From assembly GCA_041485885.1 (NCBI GenBank), contig JBGPKL010000010.1, positions 1 through 64,000 on the forward strand: a stretch of DNA of 64,000 nt, written 5' to 3'. How positions within the stretch are numbered: position 1 is the first letter of the stretch; every line of letters begins with the position of its first letter. The notes beneath the pieces were generated by a model. It was not told where the DNA came from. It ran no database searches and saw nothing but the letters and a program-made list of their open reading frames with translations. This DNA is from JACQFZ01 sp041485885 (GTDB taxonomy: Bacteria > Pseudomonadota > Gammaproteobacteria > Acidiferrobacterales > Sulfurifustaceae). Below, in pieces: positions 1 to 9,035 of the stretch. The position numbers and the translations under genes are program-made.

Positions 1-1
1 G

Positions 2-151
2 CCGGGATTACCGAAGACGCGCTCCGGAAAAATCATGCGTCGCATTCTGCGCAAGATCGCGGAGAACGAGCTCGGCAACCTCGGCGATACGACGACGCTC
101 GCCGATCCATCCGTGGTGGACGACTTGGTCAAGAACCGCGCGGCTAAATAA
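2..151 (+). CDS. acs: Acetyl-coenzyme A synthetase, C-terminal fragment (cut by window start)
   Basis: Only the last 49 codons are in the window; the gene enters from the left edge. The frame opens with P-G-L-P-K-T-R-S-G-K-I-M-R-R, the C-terminal motif of acyl-CoA synthetases whose SGK lysine takes part in adenylation and is the known target of protein acetylation. The end, with GDTTTLADP and DDLV, is typical of acetyl-CoA synthetase rather than propionyl-CoA synthetase. It would activate acetate to acetyl-CoA with ATP in the cytoplasm. It is convergent with the GGDEF-EAL gene, 45 bp away. Enzyme class is confident; the exact acyl specificity is inferred from this short stretch. Confidence 0.85.
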   Translation, partial: PGLPKTRSGKIMRRILRKIAENELGNLGDTTTLADPSVVDDLVKNRAAK

Positions 152-196
152 AGCGACGCTCGCGATTCGCGCGGGCGTTGTCGGCTCGAGTTGGCG

Positions 197-2236
197 CTAT
201 TTCGCGCGGGCGCGCCGGCCCTTGAGCTGAACGACGTCGGATCGCGCGGCGAACCGCACTAGATCGTCGGCGAGCAACGGGCCGCTGAAAAAACGGCCCT
301 GCGCCTCGTCGCAACCGTGCTGTCGAAGGAATTGGAGTTGTGCTTCGGTCTCCACCCCTTCCGCCATGACCTTCAGTCGCAGCGTCTTCGCCATTCCGAT
401 CACGGCGGTCGAGATAGCCAAGTCGTCCGGATCGGAAGGCAAGCCGCGCACGAAGGATTGATCGAGCTTGAGGCGATCGATCGGAAATTGTTTCAAGTAG
501 CTCAAGCTCGAATAACCGGTGCCGAAGTCGTCGATCGAGAGCTTCAGCCCCATCGCCTTCAATTGATGCATCGTCGCCATCGTCGTGTCCGCCCCGTGCA
601 TGATGACGCTCTCGGTGATCTCGAGTTCCAACGACTCCGGGGGGAGGTCGATCTCGCGCAACGCGGCGGCGACTTTTTCCGGGAACTCGGGTTGCCGGAA
701 CTGCAACGCCGAAACGTTCACGCTCACCGGCACCGCCGACAGGCCGGCGTTGAGCCAACCGCGGCTCTGTTTGCACGCTTCGCGCACCACCCAATCGCCG
801 ATCGGTACGATCAAGCCGGTCTCCTCGGCGATCGAGATGAACTGCGCCGGCGACACCAGTCCCATATCCGGGCGTTGCCAGCGAAGCAGTGCCTCCGCAC
901 CCACCACCCGACCGGTCGCGAGATCCACCTGCGGCTGGTAGTGGAGCACGAACTCGCCGCGCTCGAGCGCCTGCCGCAGGCTGTGCTCCGTCGATAACAT
1001 CGCGAACGCGCGGGCGTTCATGTCCTGCGTATAGAACTGGTAATTGTTGCGCCCCATTTCCTTGGCGTAGTACATCGCCGCGTCGGCGTTCTTGATCAGC
1101 TCGACGGCGTCGTCGCCGTCGGCCGGATACATGCTGATCCCGATGCTCGGCGTGACGCTGAGTCTGCGTCCGTCGATGTTGTAGGGCTCGCGCGCGATAG
1201 CCTGATGGATTCGCGCGGCGAGGCGCGCCGCGTGATTGATCCGGCTGACGTCGGACACGAGCATGACGAACTCATCGCCCCCCAGACGCGCGACGGTGTA
1301 CGTTTCGCGCAAAAGGTTGCGCAACCGGCCGGCGACCGCCTGCAACAGCAGGTCACCGACGAAATGACCGAGCGAGTCGTTGATGTATTTGAACTGGTCG
1401 AGATCGACGAAGAGAACCGCGAACAGGTTTCCCGTGCCATGCGCGCGCGCGATCGCTTCGTTCAGCTCCTCGGTGAACTTCGCGCGGTTCGGAAGACCGG
1501 TCAAGGAATCGTGAAACGCCTGATGCCGTAGCTCCTGGCGATTCGCGAGGCGCTCTTCCTCGCTCTGCGCGCGGATGATGTTGTCGGCTCGTCGCACGAT
1601 CAGGAATAGAAAGAAGTAGAGCAGGGAAAGGCTGCCCAGAACGGCGGCGACGATCTCCCACTGCGTCGTTTCGAGGTTCGTCACCAGCTCGCTCACGTCT
1701 GAGTAAACTTCGAGCACGCCTTCGACCGCCGCCGTTTCGCCGCGCTGGATCGGGACGTACGAGGAAATCAGGTTGCGATCGACGACGGTTTCCTCGAAGG
1801 CGTCAAAGCGTTCCCTGAACGTGATTTCGCTCGCCGTGCTGCCGGCCTTCGCGGCGCGGAACCCGGCGTTTTTGCTCTTGTCCTCGCCGATCTGTTTGGC
1901 GTCGGTGGAGAAAACGGTTAAGCCGTCGAGATCGTAAATTTTTACCTTTACGACGTTGAGACCTTTCATCTGTCGCACGACGTCCCCGCGCAACGACTCG
2001 ATCTCCGGATGCTCGGCGAGCCGGTCACGGGGAACATCGCGCGCGCCGGTGATGAACGGGGCGTAACGCGGCCAGAGCGTGTTCGCGAACACTTGCGTGA
2101 GCGCGACATTCGTTCGCGTCTGATGTTCTATCAGCGCTTTGAACGCGAGATCGCGGTTGAAGAAAAACAGGACGGCGACGACGATGGCCACGCCGGCGAG
2201 GCTTGTGATCGAAAAGTAGCGGCGCAGCTTGAACAT
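197..2236 (-). CDS. Membrane-anchored GGDEF-EAL cyclic-di-GMP protein
   Basis: A 679-residue protein with a transmembrane segment at about 13-27, an extracytoplasmic sensor region at about 30-190, a second transmembrane helix at about 193-215, a GGDEF domain (GGDEF at 319-323) and an EAL domain (EAL at 448-450, ITES at 540-543, DDFGTG at 569-574). The active-site motifs of both domains look intact, so it could both make and degrade cyclic di-GMP; which activity dominates cannot be told. The sensor region resembles no family I can name with confidence. The start ATG is followed by a basic stretch and then the first membrane helix, as expected for an inner-membrane protein. It is convergent with acs and seems transcribed alone. 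Confidence 0.93.
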   Translation of the reverse strand: MFKLRRYFSITSLAGVAIVVAVLFFFNRDLAFKALIEHQTRTNVALTQVFANTLWPRYAPFITGARDVPRDRLAEHPEIESLRGDVVRQMKGLNVVKVKIYDLDGLTVFSTDAKQIGEDKSKNAGFRAAKAGSTASEITFRERFDAFEETVVDRNLISSYVPIQRGETAAVEGVLEVYSDVSELVTNLETTQWEIVAAVLGSLSLLYFFLFLIVRRADNIIRAQSEEERLANRQELRHQAFHDSLTGLPNRAKFTEELNEAIARAHGTGNLFAVLFVDLDQFKYINDSLGHFVGDLLLQAVAGRLRNLLRETYTVARLGGDEFVMLVSDVSRINHAARLAARIHQAIAREPYNIDGRRLSVTPSIGISMYPADGDDAVELIKNADAAMYYAKEMGRNNYQFYTQDMNARAFAMLSTEHSLRQALERGEFVLHYQPQVDLATGRVVGAEALLRWQRPDMGLVSPAQFISIAEETGLIVPIGDWVVREACKQSRGWLNAGLSAVPVSVNVSALQFRQPEFPEKVAAALREIDLPPESLELEITESVIMHGADTTMATMHQLKAMGLKLSIDDFGTGYSSLSYLKQFPIDRLKLDQSFVRGLPSDPDDLAISTAVIGMAKTLRLKVMAEGVETEAQLQFLRQHGCDEAQGRFFSGPLLADDLVRFAARSDVVQLKGRRARAK

Positions 2237-2334
2237 GAATGGCCAACCCTGGCGGTTGCCACCTCTCCCTTTTTTTATTGTACAGACGTAACTAATAGCA
2301 TCCCGGGAGCGGGCCGGAGCGATTTCGACGGCGG

Positions 2335-2769
2335 CTAGACGTAAACCCCTGAAAAAGCCGCAGGTCGCCCTTCCTGGTGTGGTCTAGGGCCGGGGGGTGC
2401 AGGCCGATCGGCTCGGTTGCGTATGCCGGGCCGAGAAGCGGCGTGCCAGCCGTTCGCGACCTCGGCTAATCGTGCGTAAAGCGATTCACGCAACCGAGTG
2501 ACCGCCTCCGGCAACGGATAGGCGAAATACTGATACTCGCCGCGGCCGAAACCGTGGCGTTGCATGACCACGCGGCTGCGAAACAGATGCGGCGCCGGAT
2601 AAAGTTGTATCAGCGCTTCGCACTCGCGCGACGACAGCAGCGGTCCCGTCACGGCGGCGCCGTGCGCATTCAAGTCCTCGGTGATGCGCGTCCAGTCGAG
2701 CGCCGCGACGCGGTCCTCAATACTCGGCGCCGCGCTTGCCGTCTTCTTCCTCAGCGCCGTGACGCCCAT
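2335..2769 (-). pseudogene. 2OG-Fe(II) oxygenase (Oxygenase-NA/DUF2086-like), C-terminally truncated
   Basis: The ATG at 2769 follows the ogt stop by 4 bp, so it looks like the third gene of the alkylation-repair operon. Residues 1 to about 110 resemble the N-terminal part of a 2-oxoglutarate/iron oxygenase often found near ogt or alkA: LDWTRI, NAHGAAVTGPLL, SRVVMQRHGFGRGEYQYF, and LARLAEVAN-like text near 105. After that homology stops, and the rest is arginine/proline-rich text ending near 145 residues, whereas family members are usually above 200. The expected iron-binding HxD and distal His do not appear in any frame to about 2300. I read it as a gene that lost its catalytic half. Family assignment is from memory of conserved text. 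Confidence 0.6.
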
Positions 2770-2773
2770 CTCG

Positions 2774-3316
2774 TTACGTTTGCGATTCGGCGATCGGTTG
2801 TCCGCGAGTGCCGGTTCTCTGGAACAGACCGTGCGACGCATGTTCCGCTTCCAGCGCGAGCAGCGCCCGCTTCTTGTCGAGCCCGCCGGCATAGCCGGTC
2901 AGGCTCCCGTTCGAGCCAATGATGCGGTGACAGGGAACGATGATCCCAATTGGATTTTGCCCCGTTGCCGCGCCCGCGGCGCGCGCGCTCCCCGGAAAAC
3001 CGGCGCGGCGCGCAAGCTCTCCGTACGCGATGGTTTCGCCGTACTCGACCGAGGCGATCGCCTTCCAAATGGCGTGCTGAAACGACGTGCCGTAAGGCGC
3101 GAGCGGCACGTCGAAACGCGTACGCCGGCCGGCAAAGTAATCGTCCAGCTCGTCGAGCGTCTTGCGTATCGGCGCGATGTCCGTGCTTTTCTGCCACGCG
3201 GGGTCGACCCGCGGAAAATATTTTTGCCCGACAAAATAAAGTCCGCCGAGCGCTTGGTCGCTTGCCACCACTAACATGTCGCCGAACGGGCTTTTATAGG
3301 AAGCGGAATAACGCAC
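2774..3316 (-). CDS. ogt: Methylated-DNA--[protein]-cysteine S-methyltransferase
   Basis: Removes methyl groups from O6-methylguanine in DNA by irreversible transfer to its own cysteine. The catalytic box VPCHR is present with Cys129, followed by the substrate-pocket text GSLTGYAGG. A longer frame runs to 3508, but the GTG at 3316 has an AAGGAG ribosome site 6 nt upstream and gives the usual size of 180 residues. It lies 11 bp after the Ada/AlkA fusion gene on the same strand and 4 bp before the truncated oxygenase gene, so the three form an alkylation-damage operon. Confidence 0.93.
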   Translation of the reverse strand: MRYSASYKSPFGDMLVVASDQALGGLYFVGQKYFPRVDPAWQKSTDIAPIRKTLDELDDYFAGRRTRFDVPLAPYGTSFQHAIWKAIASVEYGETIAYGELARRAGFPGSARAAGAATGQNPIGIIVPCHRIIGSNGSLTGYAGGLDKKRALLALEAEHASHGLFQRTGTRGQPIAESQT

Positions 3317-3327
3317 AGTGATCTCCT

Positions 3328-4770
3328 TTACTTGAGTGATTGCCACAGGTGCACCACCGCGTAAGCGCGCCACGGCCGCCACGCCTCTGCGATCGCGAGA
3401 ACGCGTTTGGGATTTTTTTCTCCGAGCGCCTTCATCACACCGAAGTCGGTATGCGGAAACGCGTCTGGCCAAGCCAACGCGCGCATGGCGATGTACTGCG
3501 CGGTCCATTCGCCGATGCCCGGCAGCGACTGAAGCTTGTCAATCGCGGCCTCAATGTTGTTCCCGGGCGCGAGCGTCAGCTCGCCCTCGCTCAACGCGCG
3601 GGCGAGCGCCAGGATCGAGCGTGCGCGAGCCGAAATTATTCCGCACTTCGCTATTTGACCCACCTTCAGTTCGGCGACCTCGCACGGAAGCGGGAACAGC
3701 GTCGTGAGCCCGGCGAATGGCGTTTCGATTTTCACGCCGAATGTCGCCGCGAAGCGTCCCGCGAGCGTGCGTGCCGCCGCCACCGTGATTTGCTGACCGA
3801 GAATCGCGCGCACCGCCAATTCGAAGCCGTCGAATGCTCCGGGCACGCGCAATCCCGGATGGCGAGTAGCGAGCGTGCCCAGCACTTGGGCGACGTCGGT
3901 TGGATGGCAAGACAAGTCCGTCAAATCCTTCACGCGCGCGAGTACCGCCGGCAATGTTTTCGCGAGCGACGTGCTGATCGTCACGCGCAACGCGTGCTTA
4001 GGTTTGACCGGCGCCACTTCGATCCAGCCGCGATGTTCACGGTCTCCGGTCGAAAGGCGGACGGTGCGACGGTAGGACTGGCCATCGATCGCTTCGACGC
4101 CGCTAATCGTGCGCGCGCCGAGAAACGCGATCAGCGCGTCCCAGTCGTAAGGCGGCCGATAGCTCAGCTCGAAGTTGAGCGCGTCGGCCGGCGCCACCAG
4201 CGCGGCGGTCTTGCGCAACCGAGTCGGGTTGAATCGATAGCGCTCCTTGAACAGCGTGTTGAATCGCCGCACGCTGCCGAACCCACTCGCAAACGCGACC
4301 TCCGTCACCGGCAACCGCGTATCGGTCAGTAGTCGCTTGGCAAGGAGCAGACGTTGCGTTTGCGCGAACGCGATCGGCGCGACACCGAACTCGCTCTGGA
4401 ACACGCGCCGTAAATGACGGTCAGTGATGCCGAGGCGCAAGGCGACTGTTTCGGTGCCCGCGTCGTTGACGGCGCCGTCTTCGATCAAACGCGCCGCTGC
4501 TTGCGCTATTCGTTGCACGGCGTCGACGCTGGCGTTACCGGGTGCCAATTCCGGTCGGCAGCGCAAACACGGCCGGTAGCCGGCATCCTCGGCCGCTGCG
4601 GCGCTCGGGAAGAACTTGCAGTTCTCGCGCTTAGGCGGTTTGACCGTGCAGATGGGCCGGCAGTAAATGCGCGTCGAGGAGACGGCGACGAAAAAGCGGC
4701 CGTCGAAACGCGTGTCGCGGGCGCTCATGGCGCGGTAACAGATGTCGGGGTTGAGCAGCATGGGGCGCAT
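3328..4770 (-). CDS. alkA: Ada N-domain/AraC regulator fused to AlkA-type DNA-3-methyladenine glycosylase
   Basis: A 480-residue three-part protein. Residues 1-80 are an Ada zinc domain with Cys37, Cys41, Cys68 and Cys71; the first of these is the methyl-phosphotriester acceptor in Ada. Residues about 85-190 are an AraC-type DNA-binding domain (LRLGITDRHLRRVF and VTEVAFASGFGS). Residues about 195-480 are AlkA, with the helix-hairpin-helix LPGIGEWTAQYIA and a downstream FPHTDFGV that supplies the catalytic Asp. It should sense DNA methylation, activate transcription and excise alkylated purines. It leads the operon alkA-ogt-oxygenase. An alternative ATG lies at 4761. Fusions of this layout are known in proteobacteria. 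Confidence 0.92.
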   Translation of the reverse strand: MRPMLLNPDICYRAMSARDTRFDGRFFVAVSSTRIYCRPICTVKPPKRENCKFFPSAAAAEDAGYRPCLRCRPELAPGNASVDAVQRIAQAAARLIEDGAVNDAGTETVALRLGITDRHLRRVFQSEFGVAPIAFAQTQRLLLAKRLLTDTRLPVTEVAFASGFGSVRRFNTLFKERYRFNPTRLRKTAALVAPADALNFELSYRPPYDWDALIAFLGARTISGVEAIDGQSYRRTVRLSTGDREHRGWIEVAPVKPKHALRVTISTSLAKTLPAVLARVKDLTDLSCHPTDVAQVLGTLATRHPGLRVPGAFDGFELAVRAILGQQITVAAARTLAGRFAATFGVKIETPFAGLTTLFPLPCEVAELKVGQIAKCGIISARARSILALARALSEGELTLAPGNNIEAAIDKLQSLPGIGEWTAQYIAMRALAWPDAFPHTDFGVMKALGEKNPKRVLAIAEAWRPWRAYAVVHLWQSLK

Positions 4771-4860
4771 TATGTGCCAGCGCCGTGCGAAGCGCTCGCC
4801 GTTTTCGGACCTCGGAACGGGGGAGTAGATCGGTCTTCAGCACCTCTATTGCCTTTTTAT

Positions 4861-5051
4861 TCCCTCTCCCTTTTAGGGAGAGGGCGAGGGTAAGGGTAAG
4901 GCGTTGAGCGCCGTGGGCGCGTAGTCGAAGTGATGAGTTGTAAGCGGCAGGTCGCTTACCAAAATTTAAATTTATTGAAGTCGACGGGCGCGCAGAGGCG
5001 CGTTCCGACCATCCACCCTCACCCCAGCCCTCTCCCTCAAAGGGAGAGGGA
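4861..5051. repeat. Pair of inverted CT/AG-rich palindromes in the 326-bp alkA-prpD gap
   Basis: The gene-free stretch 4771-5096 holds two related palindromes facing each other. At 4861-4898 TCCCTCTCCC is followed by its complement GGGAGAGGG and then GAGGGTAAGGG. At 5013-5051 the order is mirrored: CACCCTCACCCC, then CCCTCTCCC and GGGAGAGGG. Each can fold alone and the two can pair with each other. Related CCTCTCCC/GGGAGAGG elements occur at 36301-36339 and 60638-60738, so this is a dispersed repetitive extragenic family. Nothing else is recognisable in the gap. Confidence 0.75.
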
Positions 5052-5096
5052 ACAAAAGAATTTCCGTTTTCGCGGAATGACGTTGCCGATACAACG

Positions 5097-6548
5097 TCAG
5101 ACGACGTATAAATCAACGTATTTGTTCACCGCCATCGCCTCGAGCTTCTCCTGATCGAGCGATACCGCGAGGATCGCGTCCCGCTGTTCCTTCGAAATGC
5201 GGCGCGCTAGGTTCGTGCGGAACTTCGCCTCTAGCAGTGGAATGCCTTCCTTGCGCCGGCGTTTGTGGCCGATCGGGTACTCGCAAACGATCTCCTTGAG
5301 CTTCGTGCCGTCGTTGAATTCGACGGTAAGCGCGTTTGCGATCGAACGCTTCTTCGGATCGTGGTAGTCCTCGGTGTAGCGTTTGTTCTCGACGCAGACG
5401 ATCTTGGCGCGGAGCTTGTCGATGCGCGGATCGGCGGCGATGTCGTCTTCGTAGTCCGCGGCGGTCAGGTGGCCGAAAATGATCGGCACCGCCACCATGT
5501 ACTGCACGCAATGATCGCGATCGGCGGGATTATTCAGCGGGCCTTGCTTGTCGATGATGCGGATGCACGCTTCGTGCGTGCGGTTCGTGATGCGCTTGAT
5601 GTCTTCGGGCTTTTTTCCGAGCTTCTTTAGCTGCTCGTGTATTTGCATTGCGCACTCAACCGCGGTTTGCGCATGAAACTCGGCGGGATAGGAAATTTTG
5701 AACAGGACGTTTTCCATCACATAGCTGCCGTACCGCCGCTGGAATTTGAATGCCTTGCCCTTGAACGATACGTCGTAGAACCCCCACGTCTTCGCCGTCA
5801 GCACCGACGGATAACCCATCTCGCCGGTCTTCGCGATCAATGCGAGACGCACGGCGCGGCTGGTCGCATCGCCCGCCGCCCAGCTCTTGCGCGAGCCGGT
5901 ATTGGGCGCATGCCGATAGGTACGAAGACTCTGCCCATCCACCCAGGCGAGTGAAACCGCGTTGATGATTTGATCGTGCGTGAGCCCGAGCATCTGCGCG
6001 ACGACCGCGGTCGACGCGACCTTGACCAGCACGACGTGATCGAGCCCGACTCTGTTGAACGAGTTTTCGAGCGCGATGCAACCCTGTATTTCGTGCGCCT
6101 TGATCATCGCGGTCAGCACGTCTTTCATCGCGAGCGGCGGCTTGCCCACCGTCAAATTATTGCGCGACAACCAATCGGCGGTGGCGAGGATGCCGCCGAG
6201 ATTATCCGACGGATGTCCCCATTCGGCGGCGAGCCAGGTGTCGTTGAAATCGAGCCAGCGGATCGTCGTGCCGATGTTGAACGCCGCTTGTACCGGATCG
6301 AGCTGAAACGACGTGCCGGGTACCTTCGCGCCGTTCGGCACGACGGTTCCCGGCACGATCGGCCCGAGGAGCTTGGTGCACGCCGGATACTCGAGCGCTT
6401 CGAGCCCGCAGCCCAAGGTATCGATCAAACAGTTGCGCGCGGTTTCGTACGCGGGTGCGCTCGTGATCTCGTACTTGAGCACGTAATCGGCGATATCGGT
6501 GAGAACTTTGTCGGGTTTGGGGCGAACGTTGCTGATGTGTGAGGTCAT
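5097..6548 (-). CDS. prpD: 2-methylcitrate dehydratase (MmgE/PrpD family)
   Basis: Dehydrates 2-methylcitrate in the methylcitrate cycle that oxidises propionyl-CoA to pyruvate and succinate. At 483 residues it has the standard PrpD length. It shows the conserved text of the family, for example WLDFNDTWLAAEWGHPSDN near residue 100, GYPSVLTAKTWGFYDV near 245, and the FHAQTAVE region near 290. Its place next to prpC and prpB on the same strand supports propionate use rather than a generic MmgE role. A hairpin repeat fills the 114-bp gap to prpC, and its end lies 27 nt before this ATG. Confidence 0.95.
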   Translation of the reverse strand: MTSHISNVRPKPDKVLTDIADYVLKYEITSAPAYETARNCLIDTLGCGLEALEYPACTKLLGPIVPGTVVPNGAKVPGTSFQLDPVQAAFNIGTTIRWLDFNDTWLAAEWGHPSDNLGGILATADWLSRNNLTVGKPPLAMKDVLTAMIKAHEIQGCIALENSFNRVGLDHVVLVKVASTAVVAQMLGLTHDQIINAVSLAWVDGQSLRTYRHAPNTGSRKSWAAGDATSRAVRLALIAKTGEMGYPSVLTAKTWGFYDVSFKGKAFKFQRRYGSYVMENVLFKISYPAEFHAQTAVECAMQIHEQLKKLGKKPEDIKRITNRTHEACIRIIDKQGPLNNPADRDHCVQYMVAVPIIFGHLTAADYEDDIAADPRIDKLRAKIVCVENKRYTEDYHDPKKRSIANALTVEFNDGTKLKEIVCEYPIGHKRRRKEGIPLLEAKFRTNLARRISKEQRDAILAVSLDQEKLEAMAVNKYVDLYVV

Positions 6549-6575
6549 GGTTGTGAAGTAGTTAGATAAGATCGT

Positions 6576-6657
6576 GAAACCGCGGATAAACGCAGATGAA
6601 CGCAGATTAATAATGGACTTTTTTTCTATCCGCGTTTATCCGCGTTCATCTGCGGTT
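6576..6657. repeat. Operon-junction hairpin repeat, copy 1 (prpC-prpD)
   Basis: Left arm 6576-6607 begins GAAACCGC and continues in about 10-bp units of the type GGATAAACGC/AGATGAACGC. Right arm 6628-6657 is the inverted copy ending TCTGCGGTT. The two arms could form a stem of about 30 bp with a 20-nt T-rich loop. Read on the coding strand, it starts 5 nt after the prpC stop and ends 27 nt before the prpD start. Further copies are at 26613-26697, 29971-30094 and 31847-31943. Confidence 0.85.
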
Positions 6658-6662
6658 ACAAG

Positions 6663-7823
6663 TTATTTTCGTTGATCAATCGGCACGAACTTCAAATTCT
6701 CCGGCCCGATGTAGTTGGCGCTCGGGCGGATGATTTTGCCGTCGACGCGTTGCTCGATCACGTGCGCCGACCACCCGGACGTGCGCGCGATCACGAACAG
6801 CGGCGTGAACATCGCGGTCGGCACGCCCATCATGTGATAGCTCACGGCGGAGAACCAATCGAGATTCGGGAACATTTGTTTCACGTCCCACATGACCGTC
6901 TCCAAGCGATCGGCGACGCCGAACAACTTCACATCGTTCGCCGCTTTCGACAAGCGGCGCGCGACTTCTTTAATTACCTTGTTGCGCGGATCGCCGGTGG
7001 TATAAACCGGATGGCCGAAACCGATGATGACTTCTTTGTTCGCGACGCGACGGCGAATGTCGGCTTCCGCTTCGTCCGGCGTGCGGTAGCGGTTCTGGAT
7101 CTCGAACGCGACTTCGTTCGCGCCGCCGTGCTTCGGTCCGCGCAGCGCGCCGATGGCGCCGGTGATTGCGGAGTACATGTCGGAGCCGGTGCCGGCGATG
7201 ACGCGCGCCGTGAATGTCGAAGCGTTGAACTCATGCTCGGCGTAAAGAACGAGCGAGGTCTGCATCGCGCGCACCCAAAGCTCGCTCGGCGGTTTGCCGT
7301 GCAGCAAGTGCAAAAAATGTCCGGCGATGGAATCGTCGTCGGTCTCGACATCGACGCGCCGGCCGTGGGTGGCATAGTGATGCCAGTAGAGCAGCATCGA
7401 GCCGAGCGAGGCCATGAGTCGATCGGCGATGTCGCGTGCGCCGGCCGGGTTCTGATCGTGCGCTTCCGGCAGCACGCCGCCGAGCGCGGAGACGCCGGTG
7501 CGCATCACGTCCATCGGATGTGCCGCGGCCGGCAGCTGCTCCAGCACCGCGCGCACCGCCGCCGGCAGTTCGCGCAGCTCCTGTAACTTCGCTTTGTACG
7601 CGCGCAGCTCCGCCACCGTCGGCAGCTTCTCGTGCACCAGGAGATACGCGATCTCCTCGAACTCGCACGCCTCGGCGACGTCGAGAATATCGTAGCCGCG
7701 ATAGTGCAGATCGTTCCCGGTGCGCCCGACGGTGCAGAGCGCGGTGTTGCCAGCGACGACGCCGGAGAGCGCCACGGACTTCTTGGGTTTGAATCCGGCC
7801 GGCGCCGCTTGTGGATCGTTCAT
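6663..7823 (-). CDS. prpC: 2-methylcitrate synthase
   Basis: Condenses propionyl-CoA with oxaloacetate to form 2-methylcitrate, the entry step of the methylcitrate cycle. The 386-residue protein has the citrate-synthase fold signatures: EHEFNASTFTARV with the catalytic His, LRGPKHGGANEVAF, and GFGHPVYTTGDPR with the second catalytic His. Its length fits the short methylcitrate/citrate synthase class and lacks the regulatory N-terminal extension of hexameric citrate synthases. It lies between prpB (37-bp gap) and prpD. The neighbours make 2-methylcitrate synthase much more likely than a plain citrate synthase. Confidence 0.95.
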   Translation of the reverse strand: MNDPQAAPAGFKPKKSVALSGVVAGNTALCTVGRTGNDLHYRGYDILDVAEACEFEEIAYLLVHEKLPTVAELRAYKAKLQELRELPAAVRAVLEQLPAAAHPMDVMRTGVSALGGVLPEAHDQNPAGARDIADRLMASLGSMLLYWHHYATHGRRVDVETDDDSIAGHFLHLLHGKPPSELWVRAMQTSLVLYAEHEFNASTFTARVIAGTGSDMYSAITGAIGALRGPKHGGANEVAFEIQNRYRTPDEAEADIRRRVANKEVIIGFGHPVYTTGDPRNKVIKEVARRLSKAANDVKLFGVADRLETVMWDVKQMFPNLDWFSAVSYHMMGVPTAMFTPLFVIARTSGWSAHVIEQRVDGKIIRPSANYIGPENLKFVPIDQRK

Positions 7824-7859
7824 AACTTCTCTCCTGACTAGCTCAACATCAGCTTGCGG

Positions 7860-8756
7860 TTACTTGGGCTTCTTTGCGTTAAAAAGGACGTCGAGCTTGC
7901 GCTCGAACTCGTGGTAGCCGATGCGATCGTACAGCTCGTCGCGGGTCTGCATGAGATCGAGCACGTTCTTCTGATGTCCGTCACGGCGGATGGCGGTGTA
8001 GACCGACTCAGCCGCCTTGTTCATGGCGCGAAACGCCGACAGCGGGTAAAGCGCCATCGCGACGCCGCTGCTGCGCAGCTCGTCGACGGAGAAGAGCGGC
8101 GTCTTGCCGAACTCGGTAATGTTGGCGAGAACGGGAATCCTCACCGCCTCGACGAAGCGACGGTACGTCGCGAGATCCGTCACCGCTTCGGGAAAGATGC
8201 CGTCGGCGCCGGCTTCCGCGCACGCGACGGCGCGTTCGATGGCGGCGTCGATCCCTTCGACCGCGATAGCGTCGGTGCGCGCGATGAGAAAAAATTGGTC
8301 GTCGGTCTTTGCATCGACCGCCGCCTTAATGCGATCCGCCATTTCTTGCTTGGCGACGATTTCCTTGCCCGGGCGATGCCCGCAACGCTTGGCGCCGACT
8401 TGATCTTCCAGGTGGCATGCGCCGGCGCCGAATTTTATCAGCGACTTCACCGTACGCGCGATGTTGAAGGCGGAAGGGCCGAAGCCGGTGTCGATATCGA
8501 CGAGTATCGGAACGTCGCAAACGTCGGTGATGCGCCGCAAGTCGATCAGTACATCGTCGAGCGTGCTGATGCCGAGATCCGGCACGCCGAGCGAGCCCGC
8601 GGCGACGCCGCCGCCGGAAAGATAAATCGCGCGAAAGCCCGCGCGTCGGGCGAGCAGCGCGTGATTGGCGTTGATCGCACCAATGATCTGTAGCGGACGT
8701 TCTGCGTCGAGCGCGGCGCGAAATCGTGTGCCGGGGGAATTTGGCGGCGTCGTCAT
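7860..8756 (-). CDS. prpB: 2-methylisocitrate lyase
   Basis: Cleaves 2-methylisocitrate to pyruvate and succinate, the last specific step of propionate oxidation. The 298-residue protein has the isocitrate-lyase superfamily motifs: AIYLSGGGVAAG near 45-54, metal-binding DIDTGFG near 87-93, and the catalytic KRCGH with Cys125. An upstream frame extends to 8876, but the ATG at 8756 matches the usual N-terminus with the catalytic text at normal distance. A repeat-rich gap of 279 bp separates it from prpE, so prpBCD may have its own promoter there. Confidence 0.95.
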   Translation of the reverse strand: MTTPPNSPGTRFRAALDAERPLQIIGAINANHALLARRAGFRAIYLSGGGVAAGSLGVPDLGISTLDDVLIDLRRITDVCDVPILVDIDTGFGPSAFNIARTVKSLIKFGAGACHLEDQVGAKRCGHRPGKEIVAKQEMADRIKAAVDAKTDDQFFLIARTDAIAVEGIDAAIERAVACAEAGADGIFPEAVTDLATYRRFVEAVRIPVLANITEFGKTPLFSVDELRSSGVAMALYPLSAFRAMNKAAESVYTAIRRDGHQKNVLDLMQTRDELYDRIGYHEFERKLDVLFNAKKPK

Positions 8757-8807
8757 CGTCTTAGAGATAGCAGGGCGGTTTGTACGATTTCGTGTTGAGA
8801 ATGTTTC

Positions 8808-8978
8808 GATGTAGGTTGGGTGAAGCCGCGTGAGCGGCGGTGAGGCGGGGTTTTCGTGAATGCATCTGACATGCATTCACGCCGCCGAACGGGTGCAGCC
8901 GATTTCGCTGCACCCAGGTAACAACCAACAAAATAATATTTCGGTGGGTTGCGCTTCGCTCCACCCACCCTACATCGG
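8808..8978. repeat. Composite inverted repeat between prpE and prpB
   Basis: Most of the gap 8757-9035 is repeat. Outer arms are CGATGTAGGTTGGGTG (from 8808) and, inverted, CACCCACCCTACATCG (to about 8978). Inside are two perfect hairpins: 8856-8880, with GTGAATGCAT and its complement around a 5-nt loop, and 8891-8915, with GGGTGCAGC and its complement around a 7-nt loop. The outer arms belong to the TAGGGTGGGTGGAGCGAAGC type of repeat common in proteobacterial intergenic regions. No gene is visible here. Confidence 0.75.
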
Positions 8979-9035
8979 TTGATTTTAAGGCGGTGCTAAG
9001 GCGCCGGCCGGGCGACGAGTGTCGGGTTTTCATCG

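Noticed and set aside
144..794. Long minus-strand frame at the left edge
   Set aside because: A shadow in another frame of the GGDEF-EAL gene on the same strand; Arg-rich with no recognisable motif.
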